Positions 23,942 through 32,094 of a stretch of 33,267 nucleotides of DNA are shown here, one piece after another. Where the stretch lies: contig CAYWZW010000061.1 of the NCBI GenBank assembly GCA_964462945.1, positions 1-33,267 on the forward strand, written 5' to 3'. A program made the position numbers and the translations under genes. The DNA comes from GCA-020343675 sp964462945 (GTDB lineage Bacteria; Planctomycetota; Phycisphaerae; Sedimentisphaerales; Anaerobacaceae). The notes beneath the pieces are model-generated. The model saw nothing but the letters and a program-made list of their open reading frames with translations, was not told the DNA's origin and ran no database searches. Within the stretch, counting starts at the first letter, position 1; every line of letters starts with the position of its first letter.

Positions 23942-24474
23942 AATCGGTTCTCCGGAAAACCATTTCTTCTCAAAAAGTCTGCCATTTTTCGTTTTGCCCT
24001 TGCGCGCCTGCCGTTGATCGCTGCTGCTGAAGTGCCCAATATCGAGGCAATGTGCTCGTACGACAGGTTGTTGTAATACCGCAACACGATCAACTCCTTT
24101 GTCCGGGCGGGCAATCGCTCAATGGCCCGGCGAATCAGCCTGCTGCTTTCACCATCGCTGTTGTTCTGGCCTACTTGTGAAAGATCCTCGATGCAGATCT
24201 GCTTGACTTTGGCTGCGACCGTGTCTTTGGCGACATTTCTGCATATCGCCGCGAGCCAGGGTGCGAATTTCGCTTTGTCTTTGAGGCTTCTGACCCCGAC
24301 CAGGGCTCGTGCGAAGCTTTCCTGAGCGGCATCTTCTGCAAGCTGATGGTCGCTCAACACGGCGTACGCAACGGCAACCATCGCTGCGTAATACCGCCGG
24401 CACAGCTCGCCGAAGCTCTCAAGGTCGCCGCCAATGGCCGCCTCGACTAATTTTCTCTCCAGATCGTTCTGCAC
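23938..24474 (-). CDS. ECF-family RNA polymerase sigma factor
   Basis: The 178-residue protein has sigma region 2 (LCRRYYAAMVAVAYAVLSDHQLAEDAAQESFARAL, with FAPWLAAICRN) and region 4 with its helix-turn-helix (LPARTKELIVLRYYNNLSYEHIASILGTSAAAINGRRARAKRKM). Regions 1 and 3 are absent, which defines the ECF class. The only usable start is the GTG at 24474, just after an in-frame stop; the nearest GGAGG is 14 bases upstream, farther than normal. It is followed, with a four-base overlap, by the putative membrane regulator. Confidence 0.94.
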   Translation of the reverse strand: MQNDLERKLVEAAIGGDLESFGELCRRYYAAMVAVAYAVLSDHQLAEDAAQESFARALVGVRSLKDKAKFAPWLAAICRNVAKDTVAAKVKQICIEDLSQVGQNNSDGESSRLIRRAIERLPARTKELIVLRYYNNLSYEHIASILGTSAAAINGRRARAKRKMADFLRRNGFPENRL

Positions 24475-24804
24475 GTGCTACAGGTCAACCTCCAATTCTG
24501 CCGATCAGCGTTTGTTATATTGTCTGCTTCTCTGCCGAAAAATGAGCGCGAGAAATGCTCATCTTACCCCTTTTTTTATTCTACTTGACGCCGGAACCGC
24601 AAGCCCACGTGAACACAAACGTTTGTTTCATGAGCGTTATGAGAACTATCTGGCTTGCGGAGTCCAAGAAAAACAAGCCAATTCAGACCCGGATGGAGCC
24701 AATTTCCGTATCCATAGTTGCATTCGTCGTTTATAATTGCATTGCTGAACCAAAACGGTCGATACATGATTTGAAATCTTGAACTTGAAATTTCAAATTG
24801 GACT
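24475..24804. other. Divergent intergenic region with a 12-bp palindrome
   Basis: These 330 bases separate the sigma factor gene from threonine synthase. ACAAACGTTTGT at 24615-24626 is a perfect palindrome and could be an operator. TATAAT at 24732-24737 is a possible -10 element for the threonine synthase gene, but no good -35 precedes it. From about 24768 the spacer becomes a TTGAAAT-type simple repeat. No gene is supported here. Confidence 0.4.
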
Positions 24805-26145
24805 ATGACTGATACAGCCTATCAGAAGTGCATAAACCCGGCTTGCGGGGCGGAGTTTGACTGCGGAGAGGCGATATTCAAATGCCCGGCCTGCGGCGAG
24901 CTGCTGGACATCCGCTATGACTGGGACAAAATCGAGGTTCCCGGCAAACTGAGCGAATTTGCCCGGCGATGGGCCAGCCGGGACAATCCGCTGGATTTCT
25001 CAGGCGTGTGGCGGTTCCGCGAGTTGCTGAGCTTCTGCGAGGATAGGTACAAGGTGACCATCGGCGAAGGCCAGACAATCCTGCAACAAAATGACGCCGT
25101 GGGCGGGTACGTGGATATGGCCGCCGGCCGCTTGTATCTGCAATACGAAGGTCTGAATCCATCCGGCTCTTTCAAAGACAACGGCATGGCGGCGGCCTTC
25201 AGCCATGCCAAAATGGTCGGTGCCACTTCCAGTGCGTGCGCCTCCACGGGCAATACGTCCGCCTCGGTGGCGCTGTACGCCCATAGCTGCGGCGTCAAAT
25301 GCACGGTCTTTATCGGCTCCGGCCGCATCGCCTTCGGCAAGCTCAGCCAAGCGATGGACTACGGGGCGCAGACGATTCAAATCCTCGGCGATTTCGACGA
25401 CTGCATGCGGCAGGTCCAGGCCGTCTGCGCGGAACTCGGGCTCTATCTGCTCAATTCGCTCAATCCGTTCCGGCTCGAAGGACAAAAGGCCATCATGTAT
25501 CGGATCATCGAGGGCTTGGGCTGGGAGGTGCCGGACTGGATTGTGGTCCCCGGCGGAAATCTGGGCAACTCCAGCGCCTTCGGCAAGGCCTTCCGCGAAT
25601 TGAAAGAGCTGGGCCTGATCGAGCGAATACCCCGCCTGGCGATCATCAACGCGACCGGCGCCGATACGCTGAACGACCTGGTGAATAACAAGAAGCTCTG
25701 CTGGAACGCTGGCAGCGTGGACCAGGCTGTCATCGACGATTACTACGCCGATCTGACGGCCCGTGACTTTTCGCCGCACACCTGTGCCTCGGCGATAGAA
25801 ATCTCGCGCCCCGTCAATCTGAAAAAGTGCCTGCGCGCGATTGATGTCTGCGACGGCGTCGTGCGTGCGGTAACGGACGAAGAGATTATCGATGCCAAGG
25901 CGATCATCGGCAAATACGGGCTGGGCTGCGAGCCAGCCTCGGCGGCAACCATCGCCGGCTTGAAGCACCTGCGAACGGAAGGCCTGATCGGCGCCGACCA
26001 GCGCGTTGCATGTGTCCTGACCGGCCATCCGCTGAAAGACCCGAACGTGACGGTCAACTACCACAAGGAAAGCCAGGGCAAGTTCGCCAACCCGCCCATC
26101 GAGGCCCCGAATAACCTTGATGCGATCATTAAGCTGATAAGATAA
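24805..26145 (+). CDS. thrC: Threonine synthase
   Basis: The 446-residue protein is a fold-type II PLP enzyme. The PLP lysine is K124 in NPSGSFKDNGM, followed by STGNTSASVALYA and the phosphate-binding VVPGGNLGNSSAFGK. An N-terminal zinc-ribbon-like part has C9, C14, C27 and C30, as found in many bacterial threonine synthases. It converts O-phosphohomoserine to threonine in the cytosol. The C-terminus, with CVLTGHPLKDPN, is characteristic. No obvious ribosome-binding site precedes the ATG at 24805. No other threonine biosynthesis gene is nearby. Confidence 0.94.
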   Translation: MTDTAYQKCINPACGAEFDCGEAIFKCPACGELLDIRYDWDKIEVPGKLSEFARRWASRDNPLDFSGVWRFRELLSFCEDRYKVTIGEGQTILQQNDAVGGYVDMAAGRLYLQYEGLNPSGSFKDNGMAAAFSHAKMVGATSSACASTGNTSASVALYAHSCGVKCTVFIGSGRIAFGKLSQAMDYGAQTIQILGDFDDCMRQVQAVCAELGLYLLNSLNPFRLEGQKAIMYRIIEGLGWEVPDWIVVPGGNLGNSSAFGKAFRELKELGLIERIPRLAIINATGADTLNDLVNNKKLCWNAGSVDQAVIDDYYADLTARDFSPHTCASAIEISRPVNLKKCLRAIDVCDGVVRAVTDEEIIDAKAIIGKYGLGCEPASAATIAGLKHLRTEGLIGADQRVACVLTGHPLKDPNVTVNYHKESQGKFANPPIEAPNNLDAIIKLIR

Positions 26146-26166
26146 GATTGAAATGTAAGAAGCACG

Positions 26167-26225
26167 ATGCAAAGTCAAGGGAGTAATCATTGCGAAGCGA
26201 TGATTCAGCAATTTTGACTTTTCAT
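26167..26225. terminator. Long hairpin between convergent genes, possible terminator
   Basis: An inner stem AATCATTGC/GCGATGATT (26185-26193 with 26197-26205) with a 3-nt loop is enclosed by an outer 12-bp stem (26167-26178 with 26214-26225, one mismatch). It lies between the convergent threonine synthase and URO-D-like genes, where a two-way terminator would be useful. There is no clean T run directly after the stem, so it may instead be a repeat element. Confidence 0.5.
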
Positions 26226-26243
26226 ATTTGATATCTGATTTTT

Positions 26244-27272
26244 TTAGCGCTTTTTGTAGCCGGGTTGGGCGTGGAGGGTTTCGATGAAGGCTAACATATT
26301 CTCCAGCGGGACGTCCCCTTCGACGGCGTGGGCCGGAGCAAAGATATATCCGCCGTCGGCGCCGGCCTCCAACAACTTTCTGGTCGCATTCTTCACATCT
26401 TCGACCGAACCGTACGGCAGCGTCCTTTGTGTTGAGAGCCCTCCGTGAAATGCCAGCCGGCCCCGGTATCTTTTCATAATGTCAAAGACATCCATCACCT
26501 CCGGCTGAAAGGGGTTGAAGCAATTAAGCCCGATTCGAATCAAGTCATCAAAGAGCTCATCGACTTTCCCGCACGAGTGGATGAAGACGAGCTTGCCGGC
26601 GTCACGAACCACCGAGTACATGCGCTTGAGCTCCGGCAGAACGAACTGACGCCAGAGACGCGGTCCCATCTGCAGACCCCTCTGCTGGCCCCAGTCATCG
26701 CCGAAGTAAACGGCGTCTATATCGTATTTCAGCGCTTCGGTCGCCTGGGCGATGTTGTAGTCGGCTATCGCGCGCAACAGCCGCCGCACGAAATCGGGGT
26801 GGTCCAGGAAATCCATCATCAGGTTTTCCATCCCGCGCAGCGTCCAGGCCCGCTCATACAATGAAAAACCAATCTTGAAAACCCGAAAGCAGTCCCCGTA
26901 TCTGGACAACTTCTCTGGAATATCTTCGAAGAAACGTCTATTGAGAGGATCGGGAAACTCGTAGCCCTGGAGCGTGGGTTCCGGCAGAAGACATCCCTCC
27001 ACGATGCCGATGTCCTTATCCACGCTGCGATCCCAGACAACGGCGAACCCGTCGCGGAAACGGTCGTTGCCCAGATCCGTGAAGAACCCTGTGTCCCTGC
27101 CGAGCTTGACGAAATGGTTGTCTAAGACGTGCTCCAAATCCTCCCGCCCAAAATGCTCTCGCAGCGTCTGGGCCGCTTCGATGGTAAAATTGCAGTGCCA
27201 CGGAACATAGGGGACCTTGCGTCCCTCTGTCGCAAGCTTGACAATCTGTCTCTTATTCATCGGCCGGCTCAT
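26244..27272 (-). CDS. Uroporphyrinogen decarboxylase-like (MtaA/CmuA-type) protein
   Basis: The 342-residue protein has the URO-D fold pattern with a C-terminal HSCGKVDELFDDLIRIGLNCFNPFQPE block. The His-x-Cys there matches the zinc site of methylcobamide:CoM-type methyltransferases rather than true HemE, which has no such site. The N-terminal Arg-rich HemE substrate motif is not seen. Planctomycetes carry many such URO-D-like paralogues with unknown substrates, possibly demethylation of methoxy or methylamine compounds or roles in carbohydrate use. The 5' end overlaps the ribD stop: by 20 nt from the ATG at 27272, or by 8 nt from the ATG at 27260. Translation is therefore likely coupled to ribD, an odd pairing. 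Confidence 0.85.
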   Translation of the reverse strand: MSRPMNKRQIVKLATEGRKVPYVPWHCNFTIEAAQTLREHFGREDLEHVLDNHFVKLGRDTGFFTDLGNDRFRDGFAVVWDRSVDKDIGIVEGCLLPEPTLQGYEFPDPLNRRFFEDIPEKLSRYGDCFRVFKIGFSLYERAWTLRGMENLMMDFLDHPDFVRRLLRAIADYNIAQATEALKYDIDAVYFGDDWGQQRGLQMGPRLWRQFVLPELKRMYSVVRDAGKLVFIHSCGKVDELFDDLIRIGLNCFNPFQPEVMDVFDIMKRYRGRLAFHGGLSTQRTLPYGSVEDVKNATRKLLEAGADGGYIFAPAHAVEGDVPLENMLAFIETLHAQPGYKKR

Positions 27273-28551
27273 CTGCGACGGACGGAACCGACTCCGTCAA
27301 AGCAGCGCTGGCGGCGACGGCTGGAAGGCCCGGGGCGGCTCTCTGGGGCGAGATTGAAATCTCGCCCAGAGCTTTCTCGGTCAAGCCGCTCAGGCGAACG
27401 TCATCGCCGAAACGCCCGACTTCGACGTAGTGCAGACCGATGGATTTGGACAGCTCAGCCATCGGCTTGATCAGCTCGACACCGCCCTGCGCTCCAAGTA
27501 TTTTAGGTGCGACGTAAATGACAATCTCGTCGGCGAGGTTCTCCCTCAGGAATGAGGTCAGCACACTGGCTCCGCCTTCGACGAGCAATTGAGCGATGCC
27601 GCGACGACTCAATTCATCCAGCAGAAAATGCAGGTTGGAGCGGCCGTGCATGTCCGGGTAGGCAAGTATTTCGGCTCCGTTCCTGGCAATCTGCTCTGCA
27701 GCCCATGGGGTGGTCTCGACGGCGTGCTGGCTTGTGAAGACTATCACAGGGCTGTCCTTGGCCGTAGCAAGCAGTTGACAGCCCGGTGGGGTTCTCAGAA
27801 AGCTGTCCGCAACTATGCGGACGGTCTCTTTTCCTTTGTTCGGACGGGCTGTCAGCAGCGGGTCATCAGCGATCACCGTGTTGATACCCACTAATACAGC
27901 CTGAGCTCGCCGGCGCAGTTTGTGCGCATCTCGCCGGCTCAGCTCATTGGAAATCCACTTTCGTTCATCACTCTTTTCGGCCCAGGCAAGTTTACCGTCG
28001 ATGCTCTGCGCCCATTTCAATGTCACCCAGCACCTGCCGGTGGCGGCGAATTTGACAAAAGGGGCATTGAGCAGCTTCGCCTCAGTCTCACAAATTCCGG
28101 TCTGCACCTCGATCCCCGCCTGGCGTAACTGTTCAATGCCTTTGCCATTGGCGTGGTCCGAGGGGTCAACCATAGCCACGCAGACTCTTGCCAGCCCGGC
28201 GGAGATAAGGGCGTTTGTGCATGGAGGCGTTTTCCCGTGATGGGGGCATGGTTCGAGCGTGACGTACATCGTGGCGCCATTGGGCTTGACGCCCAAACTC
28301 CGGCAGTCTTCCAGAGCGTTAATTTCCGCGTGGGGGCCGCCAAAGTTTTTGTGACAGCCTCTGCCGATAATCTGATTGGCTTTCACGATGATGGCCCCGA
28401 CCGCAGGGTTCGGTTCCACCGAACTGATTCCCCGCCGGGCCAGCCTCAACGCCATCTGCATGTAACGCTGACTCTCACTGTCTTTAACACTGACTGTCAC
28501 TGACTGCGGCTCCGTTTCCTTTTTCTGGCTGGAGGTGTTTCTTCTTGTCAT
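27253..28551 (-). CDS. ribD: Bifunctional riboflavin deaminase/reductase RibD
   Basis: The 432-residue protein has an N-terminal deaminase domain with HAE (74-76) and PCPHHGKTPPC (C102, C111) as zinc ligands. A reductase domain starts near WVTLKWAQSIDGKLAW and contains VLVGINTVIADDPLLT and LLVEGGASVLTSF. It carries out the second and third steps of riboflavin synthesis. The first 25 residues (Ser/Thr/Val-rich, encoded by a CACTGACTGT-like repeat) are outside the usual domain and may be an untranslated or acquired extension. The C-terminus has a further 40 or so residues beyond the usual end. No ribosome-binding site is visible before the ATG at 28551. Confidence 0.95.
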   Translation of the reverse strand: MTRRNTSSQKKETEPQSVTVSVKDSESQRYMQMALRLARRGISSVEPNPAVGAIIVKANQIIGRGCHKNFGGPHAEINALEDCRSLGVKPNGATMYVTLEPCPHHGKTPPCTNALISAGLARVCVAMVDPSDHANGKGIEQLRQAGIEVQTGICETEAKLLNAPFVKFAATGRCWVTLKWAQSIDGKLAWAEKSDERKWISNELSRRDAHKLRRRAQAVLVGINTVIADDPLLTARPNKGKETVRIVADSFLRTPPGCQLLATAKDSPVIVFTSQHAVETTPWAAEQIARNGAEILAYPDMHGRSNLHFLLDELSRRGIAQLLVEGGASVLTSFLRENLADEIVIYVAPKILGAQGGVELIKPMAELSKSIGLHYVEVGRFGDDVRLSGLTEKALGEISISPQRAAPGLPAVAASAALTESVPSVADEPADE

Positions 28552-28654
28552 TGGTATATTTGATATAATACCTCTTTGTGTCCCGGTCCATAGTTCTTCT
28601 TCACCTCGATTGCAGCACCACGAACTTCATAACTCAATTCTTTATATAACAAAT

Positions 28655-28702
28655 TCACATGCTTCGTGTCCATATTATTGTCCGTGTCAGTCCGTGCTTC
28701 CG
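28655..28702. repeat. GTCCGTG-type short direct repeats
   Basis: The spacer upstream of ribD contains imperfect copies of GTGTCC, GTCCGTGTC and CAGTCCGTGC. It belongs to the simple-repeat spacer class seen elsewhere in the window. It directly follows the BRCT remnant on the minus strand. Confidence 0.4.
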
Positions 28703-28885
28703 TCAGTGCAGGTCTGTGTCAATCATTTTCATAAACTGCTTTTCATCAATGACTTCGATACCCAGCTTCCCGGCTTTATCAAGCTTGCTCCCCGGGTCCT
28801 CACCGGCCAGCACGTAATCGGTTTTCTTGCTGACGCTGTTCGACGCCTTTGCTCCCGCCTGTCTGATGGCCTGCTCGGCCTTGTC
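28703..28885 (-). pseudogene. Remnant of a LigA C-terminal BRCT domain
   Basis: The frame reads KAEQAIRQAGAKASNS, then VSKKTDYVLAGEDPGSKL, then EVIDEKQFMKMI. This aligns with the C-terminus of LigA encoded at 29923-30120 (AEEAIRQAGGKSSGN, VSKLTDFVLVGKNPGSKL, QIIDEDQF), with about 32 of 49 residues identical by hand. The reading frame stays open upstream to an ATG at 28972, but the residues before about D30 do not match LigA. There is no clear ribosome-binding site. The DNA is richer in G+C than the two genes that follow it at higher coordinates. I read it as the original 3' end of ligA, cut off from the gene by the 28979-29913 segment. A short functional BRCT protein is less likely. Confidence 0.8.
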
Positions 28886-28978
28886 GATCACGGCTCCGTC
28901 TCCTGGTACTGTGCGATTTTCGATACAAGCTGCATACGAACTTTTCATCTTGTGGGTCGACCAATTTTCCACAATTCT

Positions 28979-29560
28979 CTATTCTGAAATAATCTCCGGG
29001 TGTCCGTTTATTAAAAACTTTACAAATTCATCTTGTGTTAGAGTATAGGTGCCGACTTCTACTAGGGTGATAGCTTGCGCAGAAGGCGTAAGGATTGAAA
29101 ACTCAACGGTGCCAGACTCTCGTTCTTTTTCATTCATTGCCGGTTCTGCATTTACTCCACTATGAATGGAGACGCAATACCTTATTTCGGTAATTGCATC
29201 ACGCCACCTACGATATCCTTTCGGAGTGTCATAAAGACTGCATCCGCGATGAAAGGCAAAACGAGATCCCTGTGTCCACACCTTTCTAATTTCCGTTTCA
29301 TCCTTCATTTTACCAGTTTTCTTATCCTTTATTCTCCGACTGGTTTTGACACGACGATATGTTTTTGCAATATCCAGGCAGTCATTAAAAAAAGATGGGA
29401 CACACATGAACCAATCGTCCTTGTGAGCAAGACTGCGTTCCGGATTCTTTAAGAATTCAGTATATCTCTTCTCGTTTCTCGGATATCTTCTTTCTCCTAC
29501 CAGGAACTTCGGGGTAATGAGTTTTCGTAGAAGTTCTAACGAGTCATCTTTTGAGTTCAT
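28979..29560 (-). CDS. Unrecognised 193-residue protein
   Basis: The protein has 193 residues, no signal peptide and no membrane helix. It is rich in Lys and Arg in the middle (RRVKTSRRIKDKKTGKMKDETEIRK), followed by aromatic-rich sequence (WTQGSRFAFHRGCSLYDTPKGYRRW) and an acidic C-terminus. I do not recognise a family. Its ATG overlaps the stop of the SWIM-domain gene by four bases, so the two are made together. The DNA is visibly AT-rich compared with ribD and the 5' half of ligA, which suggests transfer. Confidence 0.7.
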   Translation of the reverse strand: MNSKDDSLELLRKLITPKFLVGERRYPRNEKRYTEFLKNPERSLAHKDDWFMCVPSFFNDCLDIAKTYRRVKTSRRIKDKKTGKMKDETEIRKVWTQGSRFAFHRGCSLYDTPKGYRRWRDAITEIRYCVSIHSGVNAEPAMNEKERESGTVEFSILTPSAQAITLVEVGTYTLTQDEFVKFLINGHPEIISE

Positions 29561-29913
29561 CTTCGGACTATCGCTTTCTCAAGATTCTTCTTTGCTTTTT
29601 TGGCTTCACGCTGAGCCTTTTCCAAAAGCAATTCAGCTTGATTCAATTCGGACAACAGTAGGGAAATAGTTGTTTTTTGTAAGTAGGAGACAACTTGTTC
29701 CATAGCTGTTTTTTGGACCCTATCATAGAGAATTGAGTGGTCATTACATAGAAGACGCGTTATGTGTTTACATAGCATCCGGTGAACTCCGGCAGAGCAA
29801 GAACAGAAAGCGGATATCTTGTTTTCAAAAAGGTAAAATCTCACTGTGTATGGATCACCCGAAGAACTCTTTACAAGAACCTCAACATGATTGTCAGTAT
29901 CCATGGAGCTCAT
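29557..29913 (-). CDS. Small SWIM zinc-finger protein
   Basis: The 118-residue protein contains FCSCSAGVHRMLCKH at about residues 35-50, the CxC...CxH pattern of a SWIM zinc finger, preceded by short beta strands (VEVLVKSSSGDPYTVRFYLF). SWIM fingers bind DNA or protein partners. The C-terminal half is a long charged helix (ELNQAELLLEKAQREAKKAKKNLEKA) that probably forms a coiled coil. It starts nine bases after the ligA stop and overlaps the next gene by four bases, so ligA, this gene and the unknown 193-residue gene form one transcription unit. AT-rich like its partner. The function is unknown; a nucleic-acid-binding accessory role is a guess. Confidence 0.8.
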   Translation of the reverse strand: MSSMDTDNHVEVLVKSSSGDPYTVRFYLFENKISAFCSCSAGVHRMLCKHITRLLCNDHSILYDRVQKTAMEQVVSYLQKTTISLLLSELNQAELLLEKAQREAKKAKKNLEKAIVRR

Positions 29914-29922
29914 TTTTTGTTT

Positions 29923-32040
29923 TCACTTTGGCGTGTATCCGATAAGCTGTATAAATTGATCTTCATCAATGATTTGAACACATAGTTCCTGCGCTTTTGT
30001 GAGTTTGCTGCCCGGATTCTTGCCAACTAAAACGAAGTCCGTTAGCTTGCTGACGTTCCCGGATGACTTCCCCCCGGCCTGACGAATTGCTTCCTCAGCC
30101 TGTTGACGGTCGAAGTTATCCAATGTGCCCGTAACGACGACAGTCTTGCCCGATAACTGCTCTGACCTTCCTACATTTATTGGTTTTTTAGGCGTTACCC
30201 CGAGTGTTACTAACTCCTGCAATATCGCTATATTCCCGGCATCCTGTATATAGTTACAAAAACTTGTCAGCATTTCGTCGCCAATATCCGGCAATCGAAG
30301 TTTCTCACATTCTCTCTTATATTCTTCTTCGCTAATCTCACGCCTACTGCGTTTCTTATTCAACAATTGCCTTTTATCTTTTTCCTGTTTTTTTATTTTT
30401 TGCAGTCTTCCCCTATTGATAGACAGGACTTTCTCTAAGGTTCCGAAATATTTTGCGAGAGTCTGCGCTGTCTGCCCACCAATATGCCTAATTCCCAATC
30501 CTGCTAATAATCTCCACAACGGCTTGTCTTTACTATCCTTGATGGCTTGAATCACATTATCTGCACTTTTTTCCCCCATTCCCTCAAAATCAACTATATC
30601 CCGGTGCCTCAATTTGTAAATGTCGGCAACATTCCTCAAAAGGCCCGCGTTAACCAGTTTTTCGATCAGTGCAGGTCCTAATGTATCGATATCCATTTGA
30701 CCTTTTCCGACAAAATGCTCCAATCGCTCTTTCAGTTTAGCAACACAGTTTTGGTTATCACAGCGAAGATATATAGCGTTGTCGTCTTTCTTTACCTCAT
30801 ATCCGCATGCAGGACACTCTGAAGGAATCGCAAAGGTTTCACCGACGGAGTCTGTCCTTTCTCTTATCCTTACCTCCACCACTTGCGGGATGATTTCGCC
30901 GGCCTTCTCAATCACAACCGTGTCTCCTGCGCGGACGTCAAGGCGATTGACCTGGTCGAAATTGTGCAGGCTTGCCCGCTTGACGGTCGTGCCCGCCAGC
31001 AGCACCGGCGTCAGATTCGCCACGGGGGTCAACGTGCCGCTCTTGCCTACCTGAACGTCGATGGATTCGACGACGGTCTGTGCCTGCTCGGCGGCGAATT
31101 TGTAGGAGATGCACCAGCGCGGCGCCCGGCCCGTCGCGCCCAACGCGTCGCGCTGGTCAAAACGATTGACCTTGATCACCATTCCGTCAATCTGGTAATC
31201 CAGCGTCGAACGTTTTTCGCTCCAGCCGGAACAAATTTTGATTACCTCGTCTATATCTTTGGCTTGTTTGATGTGCGGGTTCACGGGCAAGCCGAGCTCT
31301 TTGAATCTCCGCAGGCTCTGATAATGATTTTCCGCCAACGGCTCGGAAACCTCACCCGTGGCGTACGCGAAAAACGACAGGTTTCGCGCTGCGGTGATTC
31401 TGGCGTCCAGCAGTTTCAGAGAGCCGGCGGCGGCGTTGCGCGGATTTGCAAAGAGCGCCTCGCCGGCTTCGGCGCGCAGCCGGTTCAGCTCGACGAAGGC
31501 GCTGGTGGGCATATAGACTTCCCCGCGAACTTCGAGGACGGCGGGAATTGTATCGGCCTCCAGCAGTCGCAGCGGGACAGCTTTGATGGTTCGCACGTTG
31601 GCAGTTACGTCGTCACCCACCTGCCCATTGCCTCGCGTTGCCGCCGTGACGAAGATCCCTCGTTCGTAACGAAGGCTTATCGCAAGCCCGTCGATTTTCA
31701 GCTCGACGACGTAATCATAATCTCTGCCGCCCAGCAGCTTCGCCACTCTCTCATCAAATGCCCTTAGCTCATCGGCGTTGTAGGTGTTGTCTATACTCAG
31801 CATGGGAACGGCGTGTCTGACGGTGCCAAAGCCCTCAAGGGGCCGCTCGGAAACGCGCTGAGTGGGCGAATCGGCTGTTATCAATTGCGGGTTCGCCTGC
31901 TCCAACGCCTTGAGCTCGGCAAACAGCTCATCGTATTGCCGGTCGCTGATCCTGGGCCGGTTGAGCACATAATAGAGGTAATCGTGCTCACGAATTGCAC
32001 CCCGTAGCTGCTCAATTCGTTTCTTTGCATCGCGCGTCAT
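29923..32040 (-). CDS. ligA: NAD-dependent DNA ligase LigA
   Basis: The 705-residue protein has all LigA domains in order: an Ia/adenylation domain with the active-site Lys K115 in ELKIDGLAI, an OB fold containing GEIIPQVVEV (about residue 390), a four-Cys zinc finger (CPACGYEV...RCDNQNC), a helix-hairpin-helix region, and a C-terminal BRCT domain. It seals nicks in DNA using NAD+. Two features stand out. A charged insert of about 35 residues (QEKDKRQLLNKKRSRREI and onward) interrupts the helix-hairpin-helix region and explains the length above the usual 670. The DNA from about 30880 down to the 3' end is AT-rich, unlike the GC-rich 5' half, so the gene looks mosaic. A second BRCT remnant lies at 28703-28885. 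Confidence 0.97.
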   Translation of the reverse strand: MTRDAKKRIEQLRGAIREHDYLYYVLNRPRISDRQYDELFAELKALEQANPQLITADSPTQRVSERPLEGFGTVRHAVPMLSIDNTYNADELRAFDERVAKLLGGRDYDYVVELKIDGLAISLRYERGIFVTAATRGNGQVGDDVTANVRTIKAVPLRLLEADTIPAVLEVRGEVYMPTSAFVELNRLRAEAGEALFANPRNAAAGSLKLLDARITAARNLSFFAYATGEVSEPLAENHYQSLRRFKELGLPVNPHIKQAKDIDEVIKICSGWSEKRSTLDYQIDGMVIKVNRFDQRDALGATGRAPRWCISYKFAAEQAQTVVESIDVQVGKSGTLTPVANLTPVLLAGTTVKRASLHNFDQVNRLDVRAGDTVVIEKAGEIIPQVVEVRIRERTDSVGETFAIPSECPACGYEVKKDDNAIYLRCDNQNCVAKLKERLEHFVGKGQMDIDTLGPALIEKLVNAGLLRNVADIYKLRHRDIVDFEGMGEKSADNVIQAIKDSKDKPLWRLLAGLGIRHIGGQTAQTLAKYFGTLEKVLSINRGRLQKIKKQEKDKRQLLNKKRSRREISEEEYKRECEKLRLPDIGDEMLTSFCNYIQDAGNIAILQELVTLGVTPKKPINVGRSEQLSGKTVVVTGTLDNFDRQQAEEAIRQAGGKSSGNVSKLTDFVLVGKNPGSKLTKAQELCVQIIDEDQFIQLIGYTPK

Positions 32041-32094
32041 GGCAGCTCAACTTATACGCTCTTTCGGCGCATTTTGCAATACTGTGGACTACGG

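Noticed and set aside
24542..24562. ATGAGC/GCTCAT inverted repeat followed by a T run, as a possible terminator
   Set aside because: The stem is only 6 bp with a 9-nt loop, and the T run starts several bases later; no gene ends just upstream on the plus strand.
25000..26211. Open frame of 403 codons antisense to threonine synthase
   Set aside because: It mirrors the codon pattern of thrC, which is certain, and its ends lie in spacer sequence.
28552..28572. GGTAT...ATACC inverted repeat just before ribD as an operator or promoter
   Set aside because: The arms are only 5 bp, AT-rich and unsupported by a -35 element; this is too weak to call.
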